A DNA stretch of 64,000 bases from Hemileia vastatrix (Eukaryota > Basidiomycota > Pucciniomycetes > Pucciniales > Zaghouaniaceae). A program made the translations under genes and the position numbers. A model generated the notes under the pieces. The model was not told the origin of the DNA. It ran no database searches and saw only the letters and a program-made list of their open reading frames with translations. Where the stretch lies: positions 124,001-188,000 of the forward strand of contig JASXTE010000036.1 in the NCBI GenBank assembly GCA_030280995.1. The letters run 5' to 3'. Positions 36,071-47,388 of the stretch are shown in pieces. The stretch's first letter is position 1, and every line of letters starts with the position of its first letter.

Positions 36071-37226
36071 TCGATGTTTCAACGGTGAGGCTTTCGATCG
36101 TTGATGAATCGTCAGAAATTGACGATTCGGTCGAATCATTTGTATTTCTTCCAAGATTCGTATCAGAGTGCTTTGATGAAGATCTTTCCCCCAAATTATA
36201 TCTTCTATGTGATGATGGGTGATGATTTGAGGAAGATGACCCTCCGACTCTCAGTGCTTTTGGTATTTTCCATATTTTTTTCATCGGTACAACGGGTATC
36301 TCATGCTCGCCATGTTTTAGAGATTTATCATTGTTTGCACTAGGATTAGTTACTCTCAAACCGCGTAAAAATTTTGATTCAGGCGATGTCTCGGTCCAAG
36401 TTCGATCAACCAGTGATGGATATTTGCCGAATTTCATCATAGTTTTAACAATAAAATCCATGTTTAAATCGATCCTTACAGATGGAACATGATTAGCATC
36501 TCCTTCAGCATCACAATCGTTCTCAACTACGAGTCCAATGAGAGTTTTTTTGTTTTGATCTCTATGATCAATCAAAAACATTCCACTTCCAGGATTGATC
36601 GCATTACACTCTTGAGGTTCTAATTTAGCACAGAAATGGTCGGTTCTGGTATCATATCGCATAGAACAAGCCTTTACTTTATTCGGCCGAGCAATTTTCA
36701 ATTGTAACAGCAAATAATTGTTAGTGGGTCTGTTGTCATAAAAACTGGTTATTCCGAAAGATACGTCGTTTTCAGAAGCTTCCATACCAGTCAGTTCGAT
36801 TTGTTTACTGAATTCTTTGGCATTGTCTTCTGATTGCAAAAATATCGGTCTGATTGAATCAGATGCACTGAGTCTTTTTTCTAGCTTAATAAGCATTATA
36901 TTGTGCTCTGAGTCATCTTTTCCATCATATTTATCATGAATAATCGTTCTTTCAATCACCTGATTCTTTGTACGCAAAGTCGCCTTGGTCTTTCCAACAA
37001 CAATTCTGATAGATCTATTGTTGCAACTTGCCAGTGTTACAATCCAATCGAAGGCAATCAATGCACCACTACAAAGAACATTCTGACCATCTGGTGGATT
37101 TTCATTCGCAAAAGAATGTAGGAGTACAGAGTGAGGATAATCTTTGATGTTTACATGTTTTTTGTCAGTGATTTTGGCTGTACAGGACACTTCAGATACA
37201 ATTAAACATAGGACAAATATAAACAT
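35112..37226 (-). CDS. S1 protease homologue with long Ser/Thr mucin-like tail (SPH-3)
   Basis: An intronless frame of 704 aa with an ATG start and a signal peptide (MFIFVLCLIV...). Residues of about 25-270 form a dead S1 domain: CSGALIAFDWIVTLASC with Ser67 at the His site, HNIMLIKL with Asn109 at the Asp site, and NPGSGMF around the retained Ser214. A linker follows, with a His/Arg/Ser-rich patch (SSSSNHHPSSHRR). From about residue 350 to the end the protein is Ser/Thr-rich with long imperfect repeats carrying ISVSDQTVTES, VSPKN and TSPTS, and many NxS/T sites, as expected of a heavily O-glycosylated secreted or cuticular/mucosal protein. It is clearly related to SPH-2. A dead protease joined to a mucin-like tail is unusual. 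The tail repeats suggest growth by unequal exchange. Confidence 0.9.
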   Translation of the reverse strand: MFIFVLCLIVSEVSCTAKITDKKHVNIKDYPHSVLLHSFANENPPDGQNVLCSGALIAFDWIVTLASCNNRSIRIVVGKTKATLRTKNQVIERTIIHDKYDGKDDSEHNIMLIKLEKRLSASDSIRPIFLQSEDNAKEFSKQIELTGMEASENDVSFGITSFYDNRPTNNYLLLQLKIARPNKVKACSMRYDTRTDHFCAKLEPQECNAINPGSGMFLIDHRDQNKKTLIGLVVENDCDAEGDANHVPSVRIDLNMDFIVKTMMKFGKYPSLVDRTWTETSPESKFLRGLRVTNPSANNDKSLKHGEHEIPVVPMKKIWKIPKALRVGGSSSSNHHPSSHRRYNLGERSSSKHSDTNLGRNTNDSTESSISDDSSTIESLTVETSTAEANGSTQVELLSTVISVSDQTVTESDTVSPKNDVTSPTSNTPESNPASIINQTIPTTYLPTTDQSTEETQSTISSSEETSPQPSTSSDQSSTVSPESFLSKSDPATIINQTIPTTYLPTTDQSSEETTSQPSTSSDQSSTVSPESLSTLEPNGSTPVELLSTMISVSDQTVTESDTVSPKNNVTSPTSKTSESNPSSNMNQTTPTTSLSSSDKSTKETQSTILTSEETTSQPSTSSDQSSTVSPVSVSALEPNGSTPVELSSTMISVSDQTVTESNTVSPKNNVTSPTSKTSESNPSSNMTQSTILTSKQTSSKPST

Positions 37227-37751
37227 TATTAAATCCGTTCCACGAATCGATCATAACTCTACTGGAAATATTCAACTGGCAAATTGATACTTCAGCTTGA
37301 CACTCAATCGCTTAACATTCCCACATTTGAGTAAATGTAATTGAAACCAATCATTTCAAGTCAAGTGAATATCAGTGACACTTAGGAATAAGAAGTTGAT
37401 AGAATTAAAATTCAATCACATAAATTGACCATCTAAGAGCTTATTCAAACACATTTGAATCGTTTATTATATTTGAATTGTCACAAAATGATCAGTTTGC
37501 CAGACATTTTTTCTGTCCATCACAAAGCAAAAGAAAAGTTTCTAAGAATACGTCATAAATATCCATTAAGAAATTTCTCAGATTTGACCATTAATATTTT
37601 TCATCTATGGATTGAATTAATATTCAATTCATAAGATCAATCATATCATCACAAGTTTTAAATACATAAAATTGGCAACATCATTAATATACACGCAGGA
37701 AAATTAGTGCATTGACCGGATGATTATGACATTTTGTGACTGTTTAATCGA
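37227..37751. other. Upstream flank of SPH-3
   Basis: AT-rich. It presumably contains the SPH-3 promoter. I see no gene. Confidence 0.5.
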
Positions 37752-39017
37752 ATGATTGCATATGACAGAAAACTAAGACAATTGAAATTCAATCAAAGCA
37801 TCAATTGGATGAATAATCTTTTTGCCGGACTTGAAAAAATTGTTTATCAAGCAGCTAGCGCCACCTTGATTTCAACAAGTTACCTTATTTCGCCTATTTT
37901 GCGGGTTGCAGCGAATTATCTCGTCTCTGGTTTTGTTAATATGATGATAAGATCTCATAATTCATTTAATTCACAAACTGCGATAACCATTCAGCTCCTC
38001 CGAAGTGAACTTTTCCCGTAAATGCCTGTTCTCTTTGTCTGAAGTAGTCAAATGATACCATATTTGTGAGTATTAAAGATCATTGTTCAGTATCGGTTAT
38101 CCAGTCGACTTGATAGATCTTTCAAGATGAATCTCTTCTACCCTTTGTTCTCAATGGAAGCCTTTATTTAATCAATTGAAGCCTTGATAATATTGGAAGG
38201 TTATTTTTGGCTGAATTGAACTTGACCTTGAAGGTTTTAACAAAAAGTTTCGGTATTCTATTTTTGACAGATTGATTAGTTTAAAGTTCTTGCTCGCATG
38301 GACACTCGCCCATTCGATAATTCCTTGAATGTTCGATCATTCAATAGCTCTCAGAGTGAATAAAAATGTCTATATTCAGTGATTATAAATCGATGATGTC
38401 TTTAACAGCAGAGTCATCTTCTCTACTGTTGATGATCTACTATTCTACCAACAAATTGAAGGAATTAAATTGGTCTTGACAACATATTTACAAAGGAAAA
38501 GAGAGAGATCTCTCTCTCAAACAAACAACAACGGAGGAGGAGGAAAAGAGAGAGATCTCTCTCAACAACAACAACGGAGGAGGGAGGAAAAGAGAGAGAT
38601 CTACAATCAGATGCATGAAGGATTCCTTTTGAACGGACTTTATAGAAAAGCTAATTCTCAATTGAGAGTCAGGTTGGTTCGGATACGCAAGTTAACTGAG
38701 GCGATTTTTTTGTTGTCTGTAATTACATTGTTTCCCAAATATTATGAGTGAGTTGAGAGAATAACAAGTTGATTACGGTCGCTTTTCACCCACTTTTCCC
38801 ATCATCGGTTGAAGCATTTAAATATTTTTCACTCATTTTGTCACTAAGTTGTGCATTTAAGGTCAATTGTAATTTCACTTACAAGCAGATGTCAGTTATT
38901 TGGTCTGATGCATGTCAATTGACTGAGTTGTTGGAAAAAGTTGGAAAACTTTTTCTTTCTTCTTCTTACATCGTGAGTCTTCTGCTCATTAGTTTTACGA
39001 CCAAACAATCCTCATGA
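37752..39017 (+). pseudogene. Broken multi-membrane protein remnant, possibly chemoreceptor-like
   Basis: Four plus-strand open pieces separated by stops and shifts carry membrane-helix or loop character: 37752-38021 (SATLISTSYLISPI...), about 38373-38480 (SSSLLLMIYYSTNKLKEL), 38600-38751 (NGLYRKANSQLR...LTEAIFLLS) and 38769-39017 (QLTELLEKVGKLF then a hydrophobic end). The order of helices with basic loops resembles arthropod gustatory-type receptors, but I cannot match a signature motif. A purine-rich tandem insertion (38495-38602) sits inside it. The first piece might instead be a decayed S1 domain. The functional call is weak. Confidence 0.25.
38495..38602. repeat. 44-47 bp tandem repeat containing palindrome AGAGAGATCTCTCT
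   Basis: Copies run 38495-38541 and 38542-38585, with a partial third at 38586-38602. Each begins GGAAAAGAGAGAGATCT; the two full copies continue into an AAC-rich and GGA-rich part. The first two contain the self-complementary AGAGAGATCTCTCT. Confidence 0.9.
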
Positions 39018-41280
39018 AAGTCTGCAACTGTCTCTCCGAGTGGGTAATTTTCTAATTGTGACTTGTTACTCCATGAAAGTAAAAAAGCACTTAAACTAAC
39101 TCGCAATACAAATTCGTTTAAACGACACACAAGCTTACTCACACAAGTTTATCATTTCCACCTGCTTTGCCTTTGATGACGGCGAGTAAAAACCAAAAGA
39201 TTAATATCATTCATAAGTCTACAATTTAGAGTGAAATAATTCTAATGTGTTGCAAAAAAAAAAGTTCACTGTTTAATGTACAAGTTAATTACAATGTTGA
39301 ACAAATGCGTCTTATGTTTAGTATGATGCTAATTGTAGCTCCTAGTAAAATTAAATAATACCGAGTTACTTCTCCTGTATCTTGGGAGACTTAAAGATGA
39401 AGAAGAAATGAAGAAGACACTTATTCCTTTACTGCATCAAACTCTTTCCTCTCACATTAAATTTCAGGTCACACAAACAAATTACTCTTCTAGTGGTTAT
39501 TTATGTCCACTTAACACACCACGACTGGGCGATTCATGAAGTCGTCGATTGAAAGAAATTCAAATGTCCGACCTGGTGCGAAGAATGAATACTCAACAAC
39601 ATCCACAGCATTCATGACTGGATATTCAAAGTCCATCCATTAAACTTGTCGAAAATTAATTTGCAGATAAATGAAGAAATTTCAAACAAATTAACAGGAA
39701 CAAATTGAATCATCAAGTAGTGAATTAAGTGGGGACAAGTAATTGCATTGAAGAGTCATTAGACGGCCAAATGGTACATTTATACATCTAATGATCAAAT
39801 GAAACAGTTTGACTGGTTTACATCAAATGAACCAGTTATTACCAGAAAGTACAGTAAATGGTTTAAACTGATTGTGTGAATGTCCCTGCTCATCAAGTGA
39901 ACCAAGGCAAAGAATGTTTACAATCGAGGTGAAAATGTTTTGACGATTTGACGATGATTGGATTGTTTCACCTCACGATTTGTCCGTCGATTGATCCGTC
40001 GACAAACAAACAGCCATGAGGAAAAGAAAGAAAAGAATGAAAAGAATGAAAAATGATAAAAAAATGAAAAGAAGGAAAAACAAGGCGAATAATTCAATTG
40101 TCAGGTTTACTTGTAATCAGTCTGTTTTATTTTCTTGTCACTTAGAGCAACCACTTCAACTGACAACCAAGTGAACACAAATGATAAACTGTAAAAGTCA
40201 ATGAAACAAACTTTGCAGCAAATGATTGTTGTTACTATTCAATTACAGTATTTTTTTTACTTTTGTATTGTGTGTCAAGTCACGAATAGTTCGAAAAAGC
40301 ACAATTTTGCGATTCATAGAAAGGAATAATAAGATTAGTAATGATACACAAGACTAGAGCATCTTGCTTTCAATATAAATTAAAGTTACGAATTAAAAGA
40401 TGAAAAAATGAAAAAAAGAAAAAAATAAAACTGACCATTCGCATTTTTTCTCTTTCATACAGCAATTATCAATTGTTTTATACGAATATATTTACAATTC
40501 AGCAATTTAGCAATTGTAAGTGCTCTTCACACTGATCATGTATTCGGTCGAAGATAAAAGCAAATTGCTTTTACATGATTTATTGATTTGCTTTTTGGTT
40601 GTTGTTTGAGTATTAAGTCTTGTACTAGGGAAGGAAAGTTTACTCCTCCGAAAAGTAAATGAGAATAAATCAAAATTTATCCCAGGATATGTAACTGTCG
40701 ATTGTTTCCTCTTGTTGTTTGATGTTGTTGTTGTTTTCTGCTATTTCTCTTGTCGCCGTGTCTTTCATTACCAGTTGAATTTGCAACTTTATTTATCAAC
40801 TTAAACTTGATAATTGATTGATTGTATCTATGCTAGAAATTTTTTTCCTTGTTTTGAAATATTTTTTTTTTCATTTGATGATGGAATTATTCGATGAAAT
40901 TTTTGTCATATTTGGTAAAATTGGGAATAAATTGGTGTACGTAAATGTGACGATTAAATTACGACAAAAATCAATTATTCAAATAAAGCCAGTGAAGATC
41001 AGTATTGACATTTTGTGAGACAGTTTGTAATTTAAGTGTGAAAGAAAAAAAGGAGAAAGAGAATGAAATTTAAATAATGCTTGATGCTGTTGATGGATAT
41101 CATTTTTCAAATGACAAGGGTGGGCAAGTCGTTAGCATTTGTTTTTCTTTCTTTTTCGCAATGATCAACAGTGATCGGAAAGATGAGCAGATGATGAACT
41201 TGGTGAATTTGATGAAGTTGATGAAAGTGATGAAGGTGATGACGAAGATGACAAAGTTGATGATTATGAGGAAGATCAAT
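39018..41280. other. Gene-poor spacer downstream of the homeobox gene
   Basis: AT-rich, with no recognisable gene. A minus-strand AATAAA near 40790 could end the homeobox transcript with a 3' UTR of about 490 nt. The 41170-41290 stretch is a degenerate 9-bp GATGAAGTT-type array next to the stop codon. Confidence 0.5.
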
Positions 41281-44200
41281 TTAACAAAGAACGGATGATG
41301 AAGCAATATGAGATGGTAATGAATTGTAAGGATTGAGTGAATCATGGTGAAGTCCAGCTGTTCCTGGAGGAGGTCGACCCATAAGGCCGCTTAAATGAGA
41401 TGCAACTAGTGCTTGATGAGCTTGATGAGCGGATGACCAAGGATGATGATGAGGTAGAGAGTGGAGAGACCCGAGAGCAGAATAGGGCAAGTTTAATCCG
41501 GACATCGAGGCTGCAGCTGCCATCGCTGCTTCCTCATGCTTCACTTGTCCAGCAGAATCACCGAGTGGCCCAGTGTGAAGTCCTGAGTAAATGTGTCCAT
41601 TAGATGCCTTTGGTGGGTCCGATTGAAGAGACATGAGAATTCGATTGGCTGCTTGTCTTTCGGCTTCTCGTTCTTCAGCTGTTTGTCTCCTGAAAAGAAC
41701 AAATGATCGACAAAGGTTACACAAGGTTAACAATTACTTGACACATTGAACACCTGACGTATCATTGTCATCTTGATCAAATGTGACACTCGATACATCA
41801 AGAGGAGGATGACTCCAACTTTGTCTGAGAATCACTTGAAATCACTTCAAGTCATTAATTGTACCATAAAACAGATCATTATCTCTTTTCAACTTCCGCT
41901 GGAAAACAAGTTCGACTGCAAAATAATCTTTTTTGTTAACTCTCGGTAAACAATTGTCTTTTACAAGTAAATAAACCTTCAATCTGTGTGTAAATTTGGT
42001 CTTTTTCTCTACAAGTCCATAACTTTTGTTGAGTAAAGTTTTTTTTGACCACAAGTTGCCTTGTTTTTCATCACTGACAGTGGTGCTTGTAACCAAGTGT
42101 GAAAGTAAGTGCTGGTGAAAATGGAAAATGGTGAAGAAAATCACTCATCCTCATCTGCTTTAGCACCGACCAAGGAGCAAAAGGGAGATAATACAATGTC
42201 GATTGATGGTTCAAGTCGTCCACGTTTACCGGGGAATAAGAAATCAGTGACAAAGGCAAAGAAAAAAAAGGTAGAGAAAAAAAAAATACTTTTTCAATGT
42301 CGACCTGAAGTTGAACAAATCATTCTTTGATTTTCATTGCTCATCGTTTCCCTTACGAAGAACGTAATTGACTCTGTCAATGTCTCACCATCGAACCGGC
42401 CATCATCATCATTATCCTCGTCACCATCATCACCACCATGGTCCTCATCATCGTTACACAAGCTAAGTGCAATCGGCAACTTTATGTGTCTTGTCAGAAA
42501 GAAGAGTAAAGAACAAACTTACTCATGCGAAACTGTGAGGTTGAATCTTTTTCAATTGAAGGGACTTTTCACTGTACAAGAGTACTTTGTGTTAGTGAAA
42601 AACAGTTGAGAAGTAAGTTGAGGTGTAATTCGCTATTTACTCAACATTTGTCGACATCTGCTTTGAATGCATTTGCCATTTGAGCATTTGAGCATTTGAG
42701 CATTGTGACTTTATGATTTTGTAACTTCCCAAATGTCTAATTCTTTAAATTTCTAAATTTCTATCTCTCCAAATCTTCAACTCGCAACTTTTGAGTATTT
42801 TCATTCTTCGGTCAATTTGTTTGACCAATCGGTAATTGTGTATTTTATTTTTCTCTCTCCTTTTGTGCACTGTGTTGCAATTTGTTTTTGTGTATGTTGC
42901 AGATGCCGATGCCGACAGAAAAAGTAATAAGCAACGATTATCAATTGTCTCATTCACTGTCTGTTTCTTTTTCTCAAATAACCTTTCACACTGGTGCTGT
43001 TGGAGCAGATTCAATTGAAAGGAAAGACAAATAAATTTGTCCCTTTTTACTCGTCACTTGAACAGTTGAACAGTTGAACACATCAAGTGAGGGTGAAAAA
43101 TGAGCGAAAGAAGAAGAAAGAAGAACGAAAAAAGAAAGAAGAAGAATGAAGAATAAAACAGCCTCGTAAACCATTAGTTGACCAATTACCACTGCGTTCA
43201 TTCACTGAATCAGTGAATCAGTGATTCAATGATTCAACGATTTAGACTTTCTTCTTTTTCTTTTTTAAATCAAATGGCTGTGTAAATGCTCATACAAGGG
43301 TTAGGCGGTCGAATTCAATTGAAACAAGTCCAACAGGGTTTCTCATGGAGGCTATTGTTGACCTAAAGGAAAGAAGGAACCGCAAAAAGTTACCCTGACA
43401 ACCAACACTTAACATTCAACATTTAACATTTAACTCGCCTTATTTTTCTTATTTTTCTTTCTTCATCGCTAATGGACGTTTATGTAATGATTCAAATGTA
43501 GCATAAGTGTCGTTGGGATCATTTGATCCTTGTAAAGTGAATGACTTAGTCAACCAAGGGACCAATTTGACTGCAAGTCTCTTCACATGCTTATTGTAAA
43601 CCTGTTGAAGTTCTATACTGATCTAGTGGTCAGGTAAGACACACCAAATGAGCCCGAAGGATTTTTTTCAAGTTGTCTACTAAACTCAAGAGGAGTTGCA
43701 CTCAATGAAGTGCTTTGTACTCGGTACTTTGTACCCAGTCTCTGCTCAGAGTTGACAAGTGCCGAGGACTGACTTTTCAATAAACAACGTAAAAGTTTGT
43801 TCCAGCACTCTAAAGAAGAGAGAGAGAGAGATAGTAGGAAGACAACTCGAAGAGAAGGAAAAAGAAAAAAAGACCGCCGCCGAAAATGACAAAGAGCAGA
43901 GAGAAGAAGAAGAAGAGAAAAAAGGGAGAAGAAGAAGATGAGGAAAAAAGAGAGGAAGAACATTTTCGTGGAAGGAAAATATTTCCCCAAGTCTGCATCA
44001 TTAGCAGTCTTGAGTTAACAACTGTTTGAGTGTATTGTGTCTCATTAACTTGTCTGTCTCTTCACTCATCAGTGCATTTACGGATACAGTTGATTCAGTA
44101 AAGTCTGTGCCAACAATACTTTACTGGGCCAGAAAATCAAAGGTGGCCCAGTCCCGAGATGAGACAATGAGAGGCAAGTGACTTTACACTTGGCATTGAA

Positions 44201-45811
44201 AAGCTGTCACGCTTTTCAATGCTTCACCTGAAAGTCCAGAGGAAGACTTTAGAGAGACCAAAGGAACAAAGCCGACTTGCTGAGAGAACTGAAAGAACTG
44301 AGCAAACTGAACAAACTGAGAAAAGGGCACACTTCATGGTCAAGTGAAAATCAAGTGAAAAGTAAGTGAAAAGCGGGCCAACCGCCCAATTTTGTGTGTC
44401 CACAAACTTTTAAACTACCAACATGCGCACAATGTATAATTAAATGACAAGTGTTAATTGCTGTTTACAGTCGAATAAATTGACCACGTCAAAAAGTAAA
44501 TGTTGGACTCTTCAAAGTTTCTCGTCTTTTTCTTGTACAAGTGTCAACATTTTCTATAACCTAAAGGCTTTTGCTAGTTACTTGAAGTGTTTTCAAGTGT
44601 TTTCAAGTGTTTCATGTGACTCTTTGATCTTACCTCCATTTGGTTCGTCGATTTTGAAACCAAGTTTTAACTTGAGCATCGGTCATTTTTAATCCTTTGG
44701 CAAGTGTTGCTCTTTCCGCTGAAGCAAGATACTTTTGCTTTTGAAAGCGTTTTTCGAGTTCAGCAATTTGTCCACGAGTAAAAGATGTTCGCGGTTTCTT
44801 TCTCTTTGGTGGAGTTCGATTTTGATATGGATGTCCAATTCGTCGAGGAGGCAAAGGAGGCAAACCAGGAGGAAAACCGACTCCACCGTACATTGCAGCG
44901 TACATCATTGAATTAGCTGTCATACCTGGAGGAAAGAGATGACCAGATGTAGACGAATTGCCAAGTGAAGTCGGTAAGTTGGCAAAGAGTGATGTTGATG
45001 TTGGCGATTGATGCATGTGACCATTGGAATTTATCCCACTAACACGTGAAGGCGACAAAGGACTTCTTAAGTCAGAATCATCACCATGATTGGAATGACT
45101 GTCTGATGCAATGTCAGTTCGAGAACCGTGACTGCCTGGTCGAGGAGACAAATCATTGTGATCATTGGTGTCATCATCAGAACCTGAATCAACTATTGGT
45201 GAACATGAGTCAGTTTGTCGATTAATTTGATGATCAAGGTGATTATTGTTGACATTGTTGTGAGTAGAATTAACTCTACTTCCATCGACATGATGATGAT
45301 TTAGATGAGCAGATGGTTCAGATCGCGAAAGAAGTGCATCAATACAAAATGATGCTTTATTAGTACTTTTAGAAACATTATTACTGTTGTTAATATTATT
45401 GTTGTTGTTGGTATTATTGTTATTATTGGTAGTGGTTGAAGAGCTGCTGGTATTATTACTTTGATTGTTGTTGTTGTTGTTGTTACAACTAGCAGATGAA
45501 GTTCGATGTGAATGATGATGTAAATTAGTTGATGGTGAAGCCGGTGATGCAGGTGATGCTGGAGAAACGGGAGAATCTCCGGATCCCATTTTAGTTGGTG
45601 TCAAGGGTGAGGTAAATACAGCAGCAGCAAAGTAGTTGAAGTTTAGTGTTGAAATAGTGGCAGAAAATGTGGTGGGTGTAGCAGATGAACCTGATGAATT
45701 AGTCACTGATGGTGATGATGAAGATGACAAGTGATGTACAGTTGTCGTTGAAGATGTTACTATCGCTTGTGTGAGAGTTGGTGTGGTGACGGTGAGCAGT
45801 TCAAATGGAAA
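41281..45811 (-). CDS. C15: Tlx/C15 (clawless) class homeobox transcription factor
   Basis: Two coding exons are clear: one ending at 44634 (TGG AG|GTAAG) and 41689-41281; the 2.9-kb intron splits the homeodomain end (KWR|RQTAEE) in phase. Tlx/C15 factors pattern limb tips and neurons in arthropods. Diagnostic features are the eh1-like FCIDALL (Groucho binding), [21 protein letters not shown] just before and into the homeodomain, [13 protein letters not shown], and helix 3 [16 protein letters not shown] with Thr at homeodomain position 47, the mark of this class. After it comes [14 protein letters not shown], also Tlx-like. The rest is Asn/Ser/His-rich. The start is uncertain: the frame is open upstream to an acceptor (TTCTTCAG|TT, exon start 45811, phase 0), implying an unseen 5' exon; otherwise the first internal ATG is 45589. 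Confidence 0.94.
42677..42700. repeat. 8-bp tandem array, unit CATTTGAG
   Basis: Three perfect units plus a partial fourth. Confidence 0.9.
44193..44222. repeat. Perfect inverted repeat, 12-bp arms, 6-nt loop
   Basis: GCATTGAAAAGC, loop TGTCAC, then the exact reverse complement. It lies in the homeobox-gene intron about 410 nt from the donor site. Confidence 0.95.
44282..44317. repeat. 9-bp tandem array, unit GAAAGAACT and variants
   Basis: Four units ending in ACT that drift from GAGAGAACT to GAACAAACT. Confidence 0.85.
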
Positions 45812-47192
45812 CTGAAGAACAAGTCAGTCAGATTGTTTGGAGGAGGCAAATGCGTGAGTTGGTAAATGGTACAAGGACCGCCCGTTTCGATGATTGGATT
45901 GTGAGTTGCAAGCGAGAGGCGGTTCTTGGTGCCAATGGACAGACTCAACGAGAGAAAAGGAGAGTCGAATAGAAAGAGAAGAGAGAGAGAAAAAGAGAGA
46001 AAGAAGAAGAAAAACAACAAGAGAAAGAGAGAATGGGCACCATTCGTCCATACATTCACAAGACAAGGAAGGATGGTCAAGACACGACTGAGACTGGACA
46101 GGAGCCAGTGAATTTGCAACAAAAGCTCAAAGTCCACTTAAAGTTGAGAAAGAGAAAGAGAAAAAGAAAACATAGAACATGAAAGAAATACAAAGTAAAA
46201 CATTCAATTACTCAACAACAACATTGATCTGTCTTATTATTTCTTTTGTTGGAGAAGCAAATGTACCAACTTTTTACCTGTGTTTTCCTTGATGGACACT
46301 TTTTGGCCTCTTTGTGGCCCTTTTACCCCTCGCTCGGGTAAACGATAATTGTGGTAAGTGCAGTGGATACTCGCACATGATTTAGTCACAAAACAGGATA
46401 CATTTTACTCTCTCTCTCTCTCTTTCACACACAGACAAACTGATACAAAGTCACTCACTTGGTCTTTTCGTGGGCATTTGTTGTCAAAGACGTTGAGAAA
46501 AAGAAGAGGGAGGATTTGAAACCATAATCAGTGGTACGAATGAAACCCCAAATCAACCTTAAGGTAACATTTTTCCATTTGCCATTTAGTGTCTGCCTTG
46601 TACTTCAATTACACTGGTCCTTGTAATGAGAGTTCACTTTTTTTTCTTCCTTTTCGCCAGGTCTTCATGTTCCGTGTGATTGAATGTGCAAGTAAAGTCG
46701 ATTCAGTTTTCGTGTTTTTTTTATCTTTCTTCTTCTTCTCTTATTCTGTTTTTTTTCTCTCTTATTTTCTTCTTTTCCCTCATTCCCATTCAAATGTTGG
46801 GTGTGGATGGTTGGACTGAATTTGTTTGACCATTACACCAGTTACAATTTTACCCTGTGCTTCTTTGCTTTTCTGCTTTTGCTCGCCTTCGCCGATGGTG
46901 GAAAGTGGTAAAGTATCATGTACACACAATTTCATATGATAAACGAACACGTTATTAAACTTTCAAGTGAATCTGCTCAGATTATCATGTATTCATATAG
47001 GTTTATTCGGGTAAAAAAACTTTATGTCCATTCATCATTGCACCTCACTTACAGTCACAGAGTGACACACAGTCCATCAAGTTAAAGTCAATTAGTCGTT
47101 GCATCATTAATTGAAAGTCTAATTTTCACGTGGAGGAGAGATTTGATCGAATAATATTTTGTCCAGAACATTTTCATTGTTTTTACTCGTTG

Positions 47193-47211
47193 TCATTATA
47201 AATTATAATGA
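47193..47211. repeat. Perfect palindrome, 9-bp arms, 1-nt centre
   Basis: TCATTATAA, A, TTATAATGA. Confidence 0.95.
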
Positions 47212-47284
47212 TAAGGGTGCCATTGTTGAGGTTGATGATAACACCAAGGTGAGAAAATGTTTCATAAGCGATGATTGGTTCGAG

Positions 47285-47388
47285 TGATGAAAGAGAAAAG
47301 GGGGAAAGAAGAAAAGAAGAAAAAAAGAAAAAAAGAAAGAAGAAAAAAGCAAGAGAATAAAAGAGGAGCAGAAAAAAGAAAAAGAGTC
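47285..47388. repeat. Polypurine tract (about 100 nt)
   Basis: Almost only A and G on the plus strand. It creates a Lys/Glu/Arg open frame with no other coding support. Confidence 0.85.

Larger units (their letters stand above)
41690..44633 (-). other. Intron of the Tlx/C15 gene
   Basis: A 2.94-kb intron inside the homeobox. It contains 8-bp (42677-42700) and 9-bp (44282-44317) arrays and a perfect 12-bp inverted repeat (44193-44222). I see no other gene. The open frames in it are low-complexity. Confidence 0.8.

Noticed and set aside
43613..43990. Minus-strand 125-codon frame in the homeobox intron
   Set aside because: Phe/Leu/Ser run from a purine tract on the plus strand.
45760..46137. 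Minus-strand 125-codon frame overlapping the Tlx/C15 5' end
   Set aside because: Mostly a polypyrimidine tract; the homeobox-gene frame fits the overlapping part better.
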